64,000 nucleotides of DNA from Thermomicrobium sp. (GTDB lineage: Bacteria; Chloroflexota; Chloroflexia; Thermomicrobiales; Thermomicrobiaceae). Of the stretch, positions 20,089 to 28,623 are shown piece after piece. The notes beneath the pieces were generated by a model. It did not search any database, was not told where the DNA came from, and saw nothing but the letters and a program-made list of their open reading frames with translations. The stretch is taken from the NCBI GenBank assembly GCA_026419575.1, contig JANZZC010000106.1, positions 1-64,000 of the forward strand, given 5' to 3'. Every line of letters begins with the position of its first letter. Within the stretch, counting starts at the first letter, position 1. The position numbers and the translations under genes are program-made.

Positions 20089-22404
20089 TCAGCGCCGGAG
20101 AACGGCTGGAGCATCCGGTGCGACGACGAGTCCGCGTCGGAAGAGATTTTCCGGGTCGTAGCGCTGCTTGAGGGCACGCAAGCGGACCCAGGTCTCACCG
20201 GGGAACGCTTCCGGTACCCGCTCCGGTCGCACGTCCGAGGTGTACGCCGCGTAGATGCCACGAACCAACGGGGCGACAATGGACCAGGCTTCGTCCTGTT
20301 CCTCCAGCGATACCGGGTGGAACCAGGCCGCGAGGAAGACGTCGTGCGTCCGGTGCGCGAAGGCTGTCGCCAGCGAATCCACCTCGGCGTTCGCACCGCC
20401 CATCGACCGGAGTTCGACCAGCACCGTGGGCGGTCGCCGGAGGAGCTCGGCGACCGCCTCCGCATCCTCTTCCGCGATGCGGTCGAGAAAACCGTTCCGG
20501 ATCTTCACCGTCTGCTGGCCGATGTGGAGCTCGTGCGACGGGGGAACGAGCGAGGCGTACGGGACGAGTACCGCGCGCTGCTGCAGCACCGGTGCGATCC
20601 TGGCCAAAGGTGCCAGAGTCTCGGCCGCCCGGTCGACGTCCTGCCCAGCGAAGACGGCGTACAGCTGAGCGGTCGGTGGCCGGTGGCGCCCACCCGGCAC
20701 CAGCCAGAGGAACGTGGTGAGCTCCCAGGGTGCCGTCGCCATCCGCTCTGCCCAACGTCGCACCACACCGGCGGTCTCGGTCGCATCGAAGACGATCGAC
20801 GCGAAAACGACGCGCCGCAGCTCGAAGACACGGAACTCGAAGCTCGTCACCACCCCGAGCATGAAGCCCGCCCCGCGCAGTCCCCAGAAGAGCTCGGGAT
20901 GCGAGGACGGGTCGGCCCGGACGATCCGCCCATCGGCCAGAGCCACGTCGGCCGCGACGACGTGATCGATGGTCAGTCCGTGCCTGCGAACCATCCAGCC
21001 GAGCCCACCAGCGGTGGCCAGTCCGCCGACCCCGACGTCACCGTAGTTTCCCGACGTCATCGCCCACCCGTACGGAGCGAGCGCCCGGGCGACTTCGCCC
21101 CACGTCGCCCCCGCGCCGATCCGAACGATCCGCTGCGTACGGTCGAGCACCTCGATCCCCGAGAGCTTGCGGAGATCGACGACGATACCGCCGTCGTTCG
21201 TCGCCAACCCAGCGATCCCGTGACCTCCCGAGCGGATCGACAGCGGCGCCTCCCGTTGGGTCCGCGCGAAGGCGAGCGCGGCGACGACGTCGTCGGGCGA
21301 CTCGCAGAGAACGATCAGACCGGGGCGACCGCGGGCCATGTACACCGAGCGCAGTTCGTCGTACCGCTCGTCGCGCGGCGTCACCACCTTTCCCGCGAGC
21401 TCGGGCGGAACGGCGCTGTAATCGATGAGCGAGCTGAGCGGCAGACTCCGGTACCGTAACCACCGCCCGCCGACGACGAGCGGCTGGGGATCGCGGGGCT
21501 CGGAACGCGACGAGCGACGAGCACGCTCGGCCGCGACGCGCTCTCGGACCGCCGGTGCAACGGTCTGTGCGAACCGCTGGATCGTCCACGTATCGTCGCT
21601 GGCCAGGAGGAAGGCCGAGATCCCTTCCTCGAGCGCCAGCGCCGTCAGCTGTTCGATCCAGAGCTCGGGCGGTCCGACGAGAAAGCCGCGCCCGCGATCG
21701 GTGAACCGCCCACCGATATTGAGCAGCCTTCGGATCTCTGCCGGATCACGGCCGGCCGCGCGTGCCGACTCATCGATGAGGCGGTTTCCGGTCGTGAGAT
21801 CGGCCAGACTGTCGAGGTAGGCGACCGACGGCAGCCAGCCGTCCCCCTTCCGGCCTATGAGCTGCAGCATGCGCGGTCGATAGCCACCGATCCAGATGCT
21901 GATCGGATGCACCGGCTCCGGCCCCGGCTCCGTACCGGGCACGGTGTAGAAGGTTCCTTCGTGACTGAAGATAGGACGCCGCGTATCCCAGAGACCGCGC
22001 AGGATATCGAGCGCCTCGTCCAGTGCTGCGACCGCGGCCGCCGGACTCAGGCGCCGCCCGCCCATCCCCTTGATCGCGTCCCAGAAGTAGCCGGCACCGA
22101 GACCGAGCTCGACACGGCCACCGCTCAGCCGGTCCAGACTAGCGACCGAGCGAGCCAGCATCGCCGGGTGCCGCAGCGGGAGATTCGCGACATTTGGGGC
22201 GAGCCGCACGCGCTTCGTGCGCGCCGCGACGTAGGAAAGGAGCGTCCACGTTTCGAGGAATCCGGGTCGATACGGGTGATCCTGAAACGTGACGAGATCG
22301 AGCCCGAGCGTGTCGCACCGCCCGACCAGCTCGACCACGCGTTCCGGATCGGCCGCGGTAGGAGTCAGAAAGACACCGAACAGCAGCGAATGCCCGTAGT
22401 CCAT
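20089..22404 (-). CDS. Fusion protein: N-terminal LLM-type flavin/F420 oxidoreductase plus C-terminal FAD-linked oxidase (BBE type)
   Basis: One uninterrupted 771 aa ORF: DRLSGGRVELGLGAGYFWDAIKGMGG (LLM) then LIVLCESPDDVVAALAFARTQREAPLSIRSGGHGIAGLATNDGGIVVDLRKL ... RYDPENLFR (FAD_binding_4/BBE). Confidence 0.85.
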   Translation of the reverse strand: MDYGHSLLFGVFLTPTAADPERVVELVGRCDTLGLDLVTFQDHPYRPGFLETWTLLSYVAARTKRVRLAPNVANLPLRHPAMLARSVASLDRLSGGRVELGLGAGYFWDAIKGMGGRRLSPAAAVAALDEALDILRGLWDTRRPIFSHEGTFYTVPGTEPGPEPVHPISIWIGGYRPRMLQLIGRKGDGWLPSVAYLDSLADLTTGNRLIDESARAAGRDPAEIRRLLNIGGRFTDRGRGFLVGPPELWIEQLTALALEEGISAFLLASDDTWTIQRFAQTVAPAVRERVAAERARRSSRSEPRDPQPLVVGGRWLRYRSLPLSSLIDYSAVPPELAGKVVTPRDERYDELRSVYMARGRPGLIVLCESPDDVVAALAFARTQREAPLSIRSGGHGIAGLATNDGGIVVDLRKLSGIEVLDRTQRIVRIGAGATWGEVARALAPYGWAMTSGNYGDVGVGGLATAGGLGWMVRRHGLTIDHVVAADVALADGRIVRADPSSHPELFWGLRGAGFMLGVVTSFEFRVFELRRVVFASIVFDATETAGVVRRWAERMATAPWELTTFLWLVPGGRHRPPTAQLYAVFAGQDVDRAAETLAPLARIAPVLQQRAVLVPYASLVPPSHELHIGQQTVKIRNGFLDRIAEEDAEAVAELLRRPPTVLVELRSMGGANAEVDSLATAFAHRTHDVFLAAWFHPVSLEEQDEAWSIVAPLVRGIYAAYTSDVRPERVPEAFPGETWVRLRALKQRYDPENLFRRGLVVAPDAPAVLRR

Positions 22405-22515
22405 CGCCTCCGAACCCTCGGTTTGTCCGATCTCTCCTCTGGCAAGGTGAGCACGAGCGTGTGCGGAGCCCGCTCGACCCGTGCCTCGTTCCACACGCAT
22501 CACAGGCTCGATGAC

Positions 22516-22557
22516 GGCGCGCGGTCAGGCACGCGCGTGCGCTTCTGACCGCGCGCC
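22516..22557. repeat. Long inverted repeat: 13-bp perfect arms, loop containing a second palindrome
   Basis: GGCGCGCGGTCAG-GCACGCGCGTGC-GCTT-CTGACCGCGCGCC. Confidence 0.75.
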
Positions 22558-23149
22558 GCTCGAAGCGTCCGTACCATCGGGGACGAGCGCCGACACCGTC
22601 ATGATCCTGAGTGCAGGTGCGAAGTCTGCGTGCACCGCAGCTCGCCCTTCTCCTCCACCGTAGGCAGCCTCCGCCCAGGATCCACCCCGACCGCTGCAGC
22701 CCGGTCGTGCAGGACGGCATCCTCGGCGATACGACGACATGCCACCGGATGCTCTGGCTGGATCCGGTCGATGTGATCCCCGTGCGCCCCACGGCCGCCG
22801 ATCACCTCGTCCGCCCTGCGGGCACGGAGCCCCGGCATCGAGCACGGATCATCGAACGGTCGCTCCGGGATGAACTCGGGGCGGAACCGAGGCCGATCGG
22901 CGAACCGATTCGGCTGCCACCAGTGCTCGCGACGGCTTCCTCGCTGCGCTCCTCGGAACCGAGGACCCGCTCGAGCGGCTCCGGGGCTGGCACGAGCCCG
23001 GCGCACCGGTGGACGGACGCGACCTTCGGTGCCGGGCCAGGGCCCACCGCACCCGTCGCGACCCAAGAGCGTAGCGGGCGCAGAGAGCCGCGCGGACGAA
23101 CCCGGCCAGCGTTGGCGCTGTCCTACCGCTCCTCGACCCTTCCGGCCCC

Positions 23150-23539
23150 TCAGCTCCCCAAGCTCAGCGGCCACGGCGTCGGCACGCCGAGCAGGGCCAG
23201 TGCCGCACCGGCCAGCGCCAGATTCTTCAGGAAGTGCGCCATCTGGTTGGCGCGCGCCATCGGATCGCTTTCGGCCCAGAAATTGTGCATCCAGAAGGCG
23301 ACCGGCACGAGGAAGACGATCAAGAGGAGGTTTCCGATGACCGGTTGATAGCCGGTCGCCACGCTCGCCCCACCGAGCAGGAGCATGACGCCGGTCACGA
23401 TGACCGCCGCCTGGGGCGCCGGAACCCCCTTCGAGGCCGCGTACATGCTCGTACCACGGACGTTGACGAAGTGGTTGATACCGTTGAAGACGAAGAAGAG
23501 ACCGAAGACGATCCGCCCGATGAGGAACGCCCAGTCCAT
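23150..23539 (-). CDS. DoxX family membrane protein
   Basis: MDWAFLIGRIVFGLFFVFNGINHFVN...GVPAPQAAVIVTGVMLLLGGASVATG. Confidence 0.85.
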   Translation of the reverse strand: MDWAFLIGRIVFGLFFVFNGINHFVNVRGTSMYAASKGVPAPQAAVIVTGVMLLLGGASVATGYQPVIGNLLLIVFLVPVAFWMHNFWAESDPMARANQMAHFLKNLALAGAALALLGVPTPWPLSLGS

Positions 23540-23578
23540 CGCCGGCCCTCCTCTCCACCCCCTGCTCCGGAACGGGCG

Positions 23579-23610
23579 GAGGCGGGGCAGGGGCGCTCCT
23601 GCCCCGCCTC
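23579..23610 (-). terminator. Strong hairpin between yceI-like and doxX-like genes
   Basis: GAGGCGGGGCAGG-GGCGCT-CCTGCCCCGCCTC, 13-bp stem; no U-tract. Confidence 0.5.
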
Positions 23611-23614
23611 GCCG

Positions 23615-24196
23615 TCAGGCTGCGTCCTTGCGGACCAGCTCCACCTCGATGAAGACGTCGACCGTATCGCCGACGAGCCAACCGCCCGCTTCCAGCGCCA
23701 CGTTCCAGCTCGCCCCGAAGTCGTGCCGGTTGATCTTGGTGCGCGCCTCGAAGCCGGCCCGCACACCGCCCCACGGGTCCTTGGCCACGCCGTGGAACTC
23801 GGTCTCCAGCGCCACTTCCTTGGTGACCCCGCGGATCGTGAGATCACCGATCACCCGATAGCGGTTGCCACCCAGCGGCTCAATCCGCTTGCTCTTGAAG
23901 GTGATGGTGGGATAGTGCTCGACGTCGAGGAAGTCAGCCGATCGCAGGTGGGCGTCGCGTCGCTCCTCGCGCGTGTCGATGCTGGCTGCGTCGATCGTCA
24001 CCTCGACCTTTCCGTTCTCCGGGTGCGCTGGATCGAACTCGACCCAGCCGGCGAAGTTCTTGAATTGCCCGCGAACCGTGGTCACCATGAGGTGACGGAC
24101 CGCGAAGGTAATCTGGCTGTGCGCCGGATCGATCTCCCAGCGCGCGAGACCGGTGAGCTCCGGTGTGACCGTGGTCACTGCTTCCCCCTTTCGCAT
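23615..24196 (-). CDS. YceI family protein
   Basis: WEIDPAHSQITFAVRHLMVTTVRGQFKNFAGWVEFDP..., INRHDFGASWN. Confidence 0.92.
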   Translation of the reverse strand: MRKGEAVTTVTPELTGLARWEIDPAHSQITFAVRHLMVTTVRGQFKNFAGWVEFDPAHPENGKVEVTIDAASIDTREERRDAHLRSADFLDVEHYPTITFKSKRIEPLGGNRYRVIGDLTIRGVTKEVALETEFHGVAKDPWGGVRAGFEARTKINRHDFGASWNVALEAGGWLVGDTVDVFIEVELVRKDAA

Positions 24197-24204
24197 CTCC
24201 ACTG

Positions 24205-24237
24205 CTACGCAATACGTAGCAACTACGAGTATCGTAG
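24205..24237. promoter_or_regulatory. Two tandem perfect palindromic operators CTACG-N5-CGTAG, 18 bp centre to centre
   Basis: 24205 CTACGCAATACGTAG 24219 and 24223 CTACGAGTATCGTAG 24237 in the yceI/HxlR divergent intergenic region. Confidence 0.75.
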
Positions 24238-24259
24238 TATTGGGGACACCGGTTGTCAA
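24231..24259 (-). promoter_or_regulatory. Putative yceI promoter TTGACA-17-TACGAT, -10 inside the operator
   Basis: Minus strand TTGACA (24259-24254), ACCGGTGTCCCCAATAC, TACGAT (24236-24231). Confidence 0.65.
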
Positions 24260-24436
24260 GGGCTCGAGAGGACGATCGAGCTCGGTCGTCGTGTCGGTCG
24301 CGGGCAGGACAGGAACCGGGCGGAACGCAGCGGAATCGAGGCGGGAGACGTCCCGAACGGCTGCCCCGGTCGGTGCGACCGGTCGCATCGGGTCGCGGCT
24401 CGGCCGCGGTACAATGACTCCGGTGAGGAACGGACG

Positions 24437-24811
24437 ATGCGACGCGATGCTCATCACGAGGCGAATTGTCCCATCGCTCGGGCAGCGCGGCTTCTCGGTG
24501 ACCACTGGGTGCTGTTGATCTTGCGGGAACTCGGCCGAGGCGACCGCCGGTTCCACGAGCTGCTCGTGGGCATCGGGATCAGCCCAGCGGTGCTCTCGCA
24601 GCGGTTGCGGTACCTCGAAGCCGAGGGACTCGTGTCGCGCCACGCGTATCCGGAGGTGCCGCCACGGGTGGAGTACGCGCTGACCGACAAGGGCCGAGCT
24701 GCCCTCCCCCTCATCGAGCAGCTGCGGGAGTACGGCGAGCGTTGGCTCTCGCCGGAGCCACCGGAGAATGCCGAGCTGGCACCCGACGCACCGAGCGTCG
24801 CTGGGGTGTGA
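24437..24811 (+). CDS. HxlR family transcriptional regulator
   Basis: NCPIARAARLLGDHWVLLILRELGRGDRRFHELLVGIGISPAVLSQRLRYLEAEGLVSR, typical HxlR wHTH. Confidence 0.92.
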   Translation: MRRDAHHEANCPIARAARLLGDHWVLLILRELGRGDRRFHELLVGIGISPAVLSQRLRYLEAEGLVSRHAYPEVPPRVEYALTDKGRAALPLIEQLREYGERWLSPEPPENAELAPDAPSVAGV

Positions 24812-24829
24812 GCGGACACTGGGGGATCG

Positions 24830-25774
24830 GTGCGGATCGTCTCGCTCCTCCCGAGTCTCACCGAAATCGTCTGGGCGCTCGGGCTCGCCGACGAACTCGT
24901 CGCCGTGACGCACGAATGCGACTACCCTCCAGCGGTGCGCTCGAAGCCGCGTATCACGCGGAGTCTCGTACCGCCCGGGCTCGACCACGCTGCCATCGAC
25001 ACCGCAGTGCGGGAGCGGGTGGCGGCGGGGCTGCCGCTCTACGAACTGGACCTGCAGGCGCTTCGTACGCTCGCACCCGACCTCATCCTGACGCAGGATC
25101 TCTGTCCGGTCTGCGCTGTCTCCGTGGAGGACGTCTGCCGCATCGCGGCCACCCTGCCCCGTCCACCGCGCGTCGTGTCAGTGCAGCCGATGCGACTCTC
25201 GGAGATCCTCGCGTCGATCGAGACGGTTGGCGAGGCAACCGGGCGCCCTGCGACCGCACGGGCGCTCGTCGCGGCGCTCGGGCAGCGGCTCGACTGGGTG
25301 CGCCAGCGGCTGAGTGGCGCGGATACCCGGCCGCGCGTGGTCTGTCTCGAATGGCTCGCTCCCCCGATCGTGGCCGGCCACTGGGTTCCCGACATGGTCG
25401 AACTCGCCGGCGGCGTGGATGCGCTCGGCGTGGCAGGCCAGCCGTCGTACACCGTGACGTGGGAGCAGGTCGCCGCGGCAGCGCCGGACGTCCTTGTGGT
25501 CATGCCGTGCGGCTACGATCTGGCCGGCTCGCGCGAACTCGGGCAGCGCTACCTGAGCGATCCGGCGCTCCAGGAGATCCCGGCGGTCGCGCGCGACCGG
25601 GTCTGGGCGGTCGACGCCTCCAGCTACTTCAGTCGACCGGGGCCACGGGTGGTCCACGGCGTCGAGATCCTCGCTGCGCTCCTCCACCCCGAGCGGTGCA
25701 TGACCGACACGAGCGCGCTCGCCGCACCGGTTGCCGTCGCAGCATCGCACGTCCGCTATGAGCCGGCTGGCTAG
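24830..25774 (+). CDS. BtuF-like cobalamin/metal-chelate-binding protein, no signal peptide
   Basis: RIVSLLPSLTEIVWALGLADELVAVTHECDYP...PDLILTQDLCPVCAVS; GTG start directly at domain. Confidence 0.8.
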   Translation: MRIVSLLPSLTEIVWALGLADELVAVTHECDYPPAVRSKPRITRSLVPPGLDHAAIDTAVRERVAAGLPLYELDLQALRTLAPDLILTQDLCPVCAVSVEDVCRIAATLPRPPRVVSVQPMRLSEILASIETVGEATGRPATARALVAALGQRLDWVRQRLSGADTRPRVVCLEWLAPPIVAGHWVPDMVELAGGVDALGVAGQPSYTVTWEQVAAAAPDVLVVMPCGYDLAGSRELGQRYLSDPALQEIPAVARDRVWAVDASSYFSRPGPRVVHGVEILAALLHPERCMTDTSALAAPVAVAASHVRYEPAG

Positions 25775-26573
25775 ACTCCTGGGCGTCGCCAGTGTCGTAC
25801 TCGCCTCGCTCGGCGGCGTGAGCGCCTTTCTCGCTCCGTTTCTCTTCGCAGCTTTCGGTGTCGAGCCGGCGCGGAGCAGCGCGATGGTCGTCCCGCTCCT
25901 CTTCGCGCTGCTCGCCGTCGTCTCGCTCGTCGTCCTCACGAGCGAGTTCGCGGCAGCGCAGCAGACGCGGGAGGACGCCGCACGCGTCGTCGCGCTGCTG
26001 GCCGTCCTCGTCGCGATCGACGCGGCCTTGCGCTTCGTGCCGAGCCTGGTCGGCGCGAGCCCGATCTTCCTGCTCATGATGGCGAGCGGGTACGTCTTCG
26101 GCGCACGTTTCGGTTTTCTCATGGGTGCGCTGACCTTGCTGCTCTCGGCCGCGCTGACCGGCGGCATCGGCCCGTGGTTGCCCTACCAGATGCTGTGCGC
26201 CGGATGGCTCGGTCTCAGCGCTGGCTGGCTGCCGCGCACGAGTGGCTGGCGACGCCGCCTGCTCCTCGCATCGTTCGGCGCCTTCTGGGGATTCCTCTTC
26301 GGTGCCTTGATGAACCTCTGGTTCTGGCCCTTCGCCGCACCCGGCGTGAGCGAGAGCGCCGGCCTCTACTGGACACCGGGGATGACGGTGGGCGAGACGC
26401 TGCGCGCCTACGGCCGCTTCTACCTGGCCACCTCGCTCGTGTTCGACGGGACGCGCGCGCTCGGCAACGCTCTCCTCGCCCTCCTCCTGGCCGATCCGCT
26501 CTGCGCTGTGCTCGAACGCTGGCGCACCCGGCTCGCATGGCAGCCTTGGCAGGCGATGGACGAACCGGCCTAG
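25758..26573 (+). CDS. ECF transporter S-component-like membrane protein
   Basis: Multiple TM; VLVAIDAALRFVPSL...GGIGPWLPYQMLCAGWLGLSAG...GFLFGALMNLWFWP; overlaps upstream gene by 17 bp. Confidence 0.7.
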   Translation: MSRLARLLGVASVVLASLGGVSAFLAPFLFAAFGVEPARSSAMVVPLLFALLAVVSLVVLTSEFAAAQQTREDAARVVALLAVLVAIDAALRFVPSLVGASPIFLLMMASGYVFGARFGFLMGALTLLLSAALTGGIGPWLPYQMLCAGWLGLSAGWLPRTSGWRRRLLLASFGAFWGFLFGALMNLWFWPFAAPGVSESAGLYWTPGMTVGETLRAYGRFYLATSLVFDGTRALGNALLALLLADPLCAVLERWRTRLAWQPWQAMDEPA

Positions 26574-27760
26574 AGCGCGCCGGCCTCCCGCATCGCGGCG
26601 ATCTCCGCCGCGCTGTAACCGAGCTCGGACAACACCTCCTCGGTGTGCTCGCCGAGCAGGGGCGGATGCCGACGGATCGCCGCCGGTGTCCGGGAGAAGC
26701 GCCACGGGAAACCCGTCTGGTCGACGGTTCCCAGCGTCGGGTGCGGGATCCGCTGGTGCAGCTGCAGATGCTGTACCTGCGGATCGGCGAAGACTTCCGG
26801 AACGGTGTAGATAGGCCCGCACGGTACCTGCGCGGCATCCAGGCGTCGCACGATCTCCGCCGTCGTGAGGGTTCGCGTCACCGCTTCGATCCGCTCGACG
26901 AGCTCCGGCAGGTTGGTGATGCGCCCGGCGTTGTCGGCGAAGCGCGGATCGGCCAGCAGCTCCTCCAGCCCGAGCGCCCGGCACATCCGGGCGAAGATCG
27001 CGTCGTTCCCCGCCGCGATGTTGACGTGTCCGTCCGCGCTCCGGAACGTCTGGTAGGGCGCGACAATCGGGTGCGCGTTTCCGGTGCGCTTCGGTGTCTC
27101 TCCGGTCGCGAAGTAGATCCCAGCCTGGTAGGTGAGCAGTGCGACCTGACCCCCGAGCATCGAGGTGTCGATGTACTGCCCTTCGCCAGTCCGTGCCCGG
27201 TGGTAGAGCGCCGCGACGATCGCCAGAGCCGCGAACATGCCAGCGCCGATATCGGCGATTGGCACGCCGAAGCGAACCGGTTCACCGTCGGGGAAACCGG
27301 TGACGCTCATCAGCCCGGACATCCCCTGGACGATGAGGTCGTAGGCCGTGCGGTCCTTTCCCGGGCCGGTCTGACCGAAGCCGGAGATCGAGCAGTAGAT
27401 GATCTGGGGCCGACGACCGCGCACGGCGTCGTAGCCGATGCCGAGACGATCCACCGTCCCCGGGCTGAAGTTCTCCACGATCACGTCGGCGCGATCGACG
27501 AGTCGCCAGAACACTTCTTGTCCGGCCGGGTGCTTGAGATCGAGCGTGATGCTCCGCTTGTTCCGGTTGACCGAAAGGTAGTAAGCGCTGACCCCGTCGA
27601 TGAAGGGCGGTCCCCACGACCGAGTGTCGTCTCCGGTGCCGGGACGTTCGATCTTGATCACGTCGGCGCCGAGGTCACCGAGAAGCATCGTACAGTACGG
27701 GCCAGCCATGACCCGCGTGAGATCGACGACGCGAACTCCGCTCAGGGGCAGCGCAGCCAT
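26570..27760 (-). CDS. CaiB/BaiF family CoA-transferase
   Basis: MAALPLSGVRVVDLTRVMAGPYCTMLLGDLGADVIKIERPGTGDDTRSWGPP. Confidence 0.95.
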   Translation of the reverse strand: MAALPLSGVRVVDLTRVMAGPYCTMLLGDLGADVIKIERPGTGDDTRSWGPPFIDGVSAYYLSVNRNKRSITLDLKHPAGQEVFWRLVDRADVIVENFSPGTVDRLGIGYDAVRGRRPQIIYCSISGFGQTGPGKDRTAYDLIVQGMSGLMSVTGFPDGEPVRFGVPIADIGAGMFAALAIVAALYHRARTGEGQYIDTSMLGGQVALLTYQAGIYFATGETPKRTGNAHPIVAPYQTFRSADGHVNIAAGNDAIFARMCRALGLEELLADPRFADNAGRITNLPELVERIEAVTRTLTTAEIVRRLDAAQVPCGPIYTVPEVFADPQVQHLQLHQRIPHPTLGTVDQTGFPWRFSRTPAAIRRHPPLLGEHTEEVLSELGYSAAEIAAMREAGAL

Positions 27761-27859
27761 TCCGTTCCGCCTCCCACCCACGAACCGCAACGACGAACGC
27801 CACCGGTTCCGGTGGCGTGCTCATACTCTGCCATACGCATGCGTCGGCCGGAAGAGCGC

Positions 27860-28537
27860 TCACCGACGCGGCGCGTCGGTCGGCCGCGGCACGAGCCCGT
27901 GCGAGATGGCGTAGATCACCGCCTGGGTACGGTCGCGCACCCCGAGTTTCTGGAACAGCGCGGAGAGATTGTTCTTCACCGTACTCTCGGCGAGGCGCAA
28001 CGCGTCGGCGATCTGCTTGTTGCTGTATCCCTGCGCCAGCAGCCGCAGCATCGTCAACTCGCGGTCGGAGAGTTCCTGCCCGCGCGTCGGTGCCTTAGCC
28101 AGCAGCCGCTGGTACTCCCGCATCAGGATGGGCGCGAGGTCGGGGTCGATCGTCGCCCCACCCTCCGCGGCGACGTGGATGGCACGCAGGAGTTCGTCCG
28201 GCTTGCTGTTCTTGACGAGATAGCTCCGCGCTCCGGCCCGAATCGCGTGCAGGACGTACTCCTCGTCGTCGTACATCGTCAGCATGATCACGTGGACGTC
28301 GCGGAAACGCTGGGCGATCGCCTCGGTCGCGCGGATACCGTCCATTCCCGGCATGTTGATGTCCATCAGCACGACGTCGGGATGGAGCCGCTCCACCAGT
28401 TGCACCGCCTCCTGGCCGGTCGCCGCCTCGCCGACGACGGCGATCGATTCGTCGGTCTCGATGAGCTGGCGCAGCCCTTCGCGGAACAAATCGTGGTCAT
28501 CCACGATCAGCACCCGGATCCGGCGCTCGCTTGCCAT
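27860..28537 (-). CDS. NarL/LuxR-type response regulator
   Basis: IRVLIVDDHDLFREGLRQLIE..DVVLMDINMPGMDG..LSDRELTMLRLLAQGYSNKQIADALRLAESTVKNNLSALFQKLGV. Confidence 0.95.
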   Translation of the reverse strand: MASERRIRVLIVDDHDLFREGLRQLIETDESIAVVGEAATGQEAVQLVERLHPDVVLMDINMPGMDGIRATEAIAQRFRDVHVIMLTMYDDEEYVLHAIRAGARSYLVKNSKPDELLRAIHVAAEGGATIDPDLAPILMREYQRLLAKAPTRGQELSDRELTMLRLLAQGYSNKQIADALRLAESTVKNNLSALFQKLGVRDRTQAVIYAISHGLVPRPTDAPRR

Positions 28538-28623
28538 CTCTCGCTCCTACAGGTCTGCTCAGGAATCAGCCAGCAGCTGCTCGCCTCCTGCTCCATTCAA
28601 CCGCATCCATGCCCGGTTCGTCA

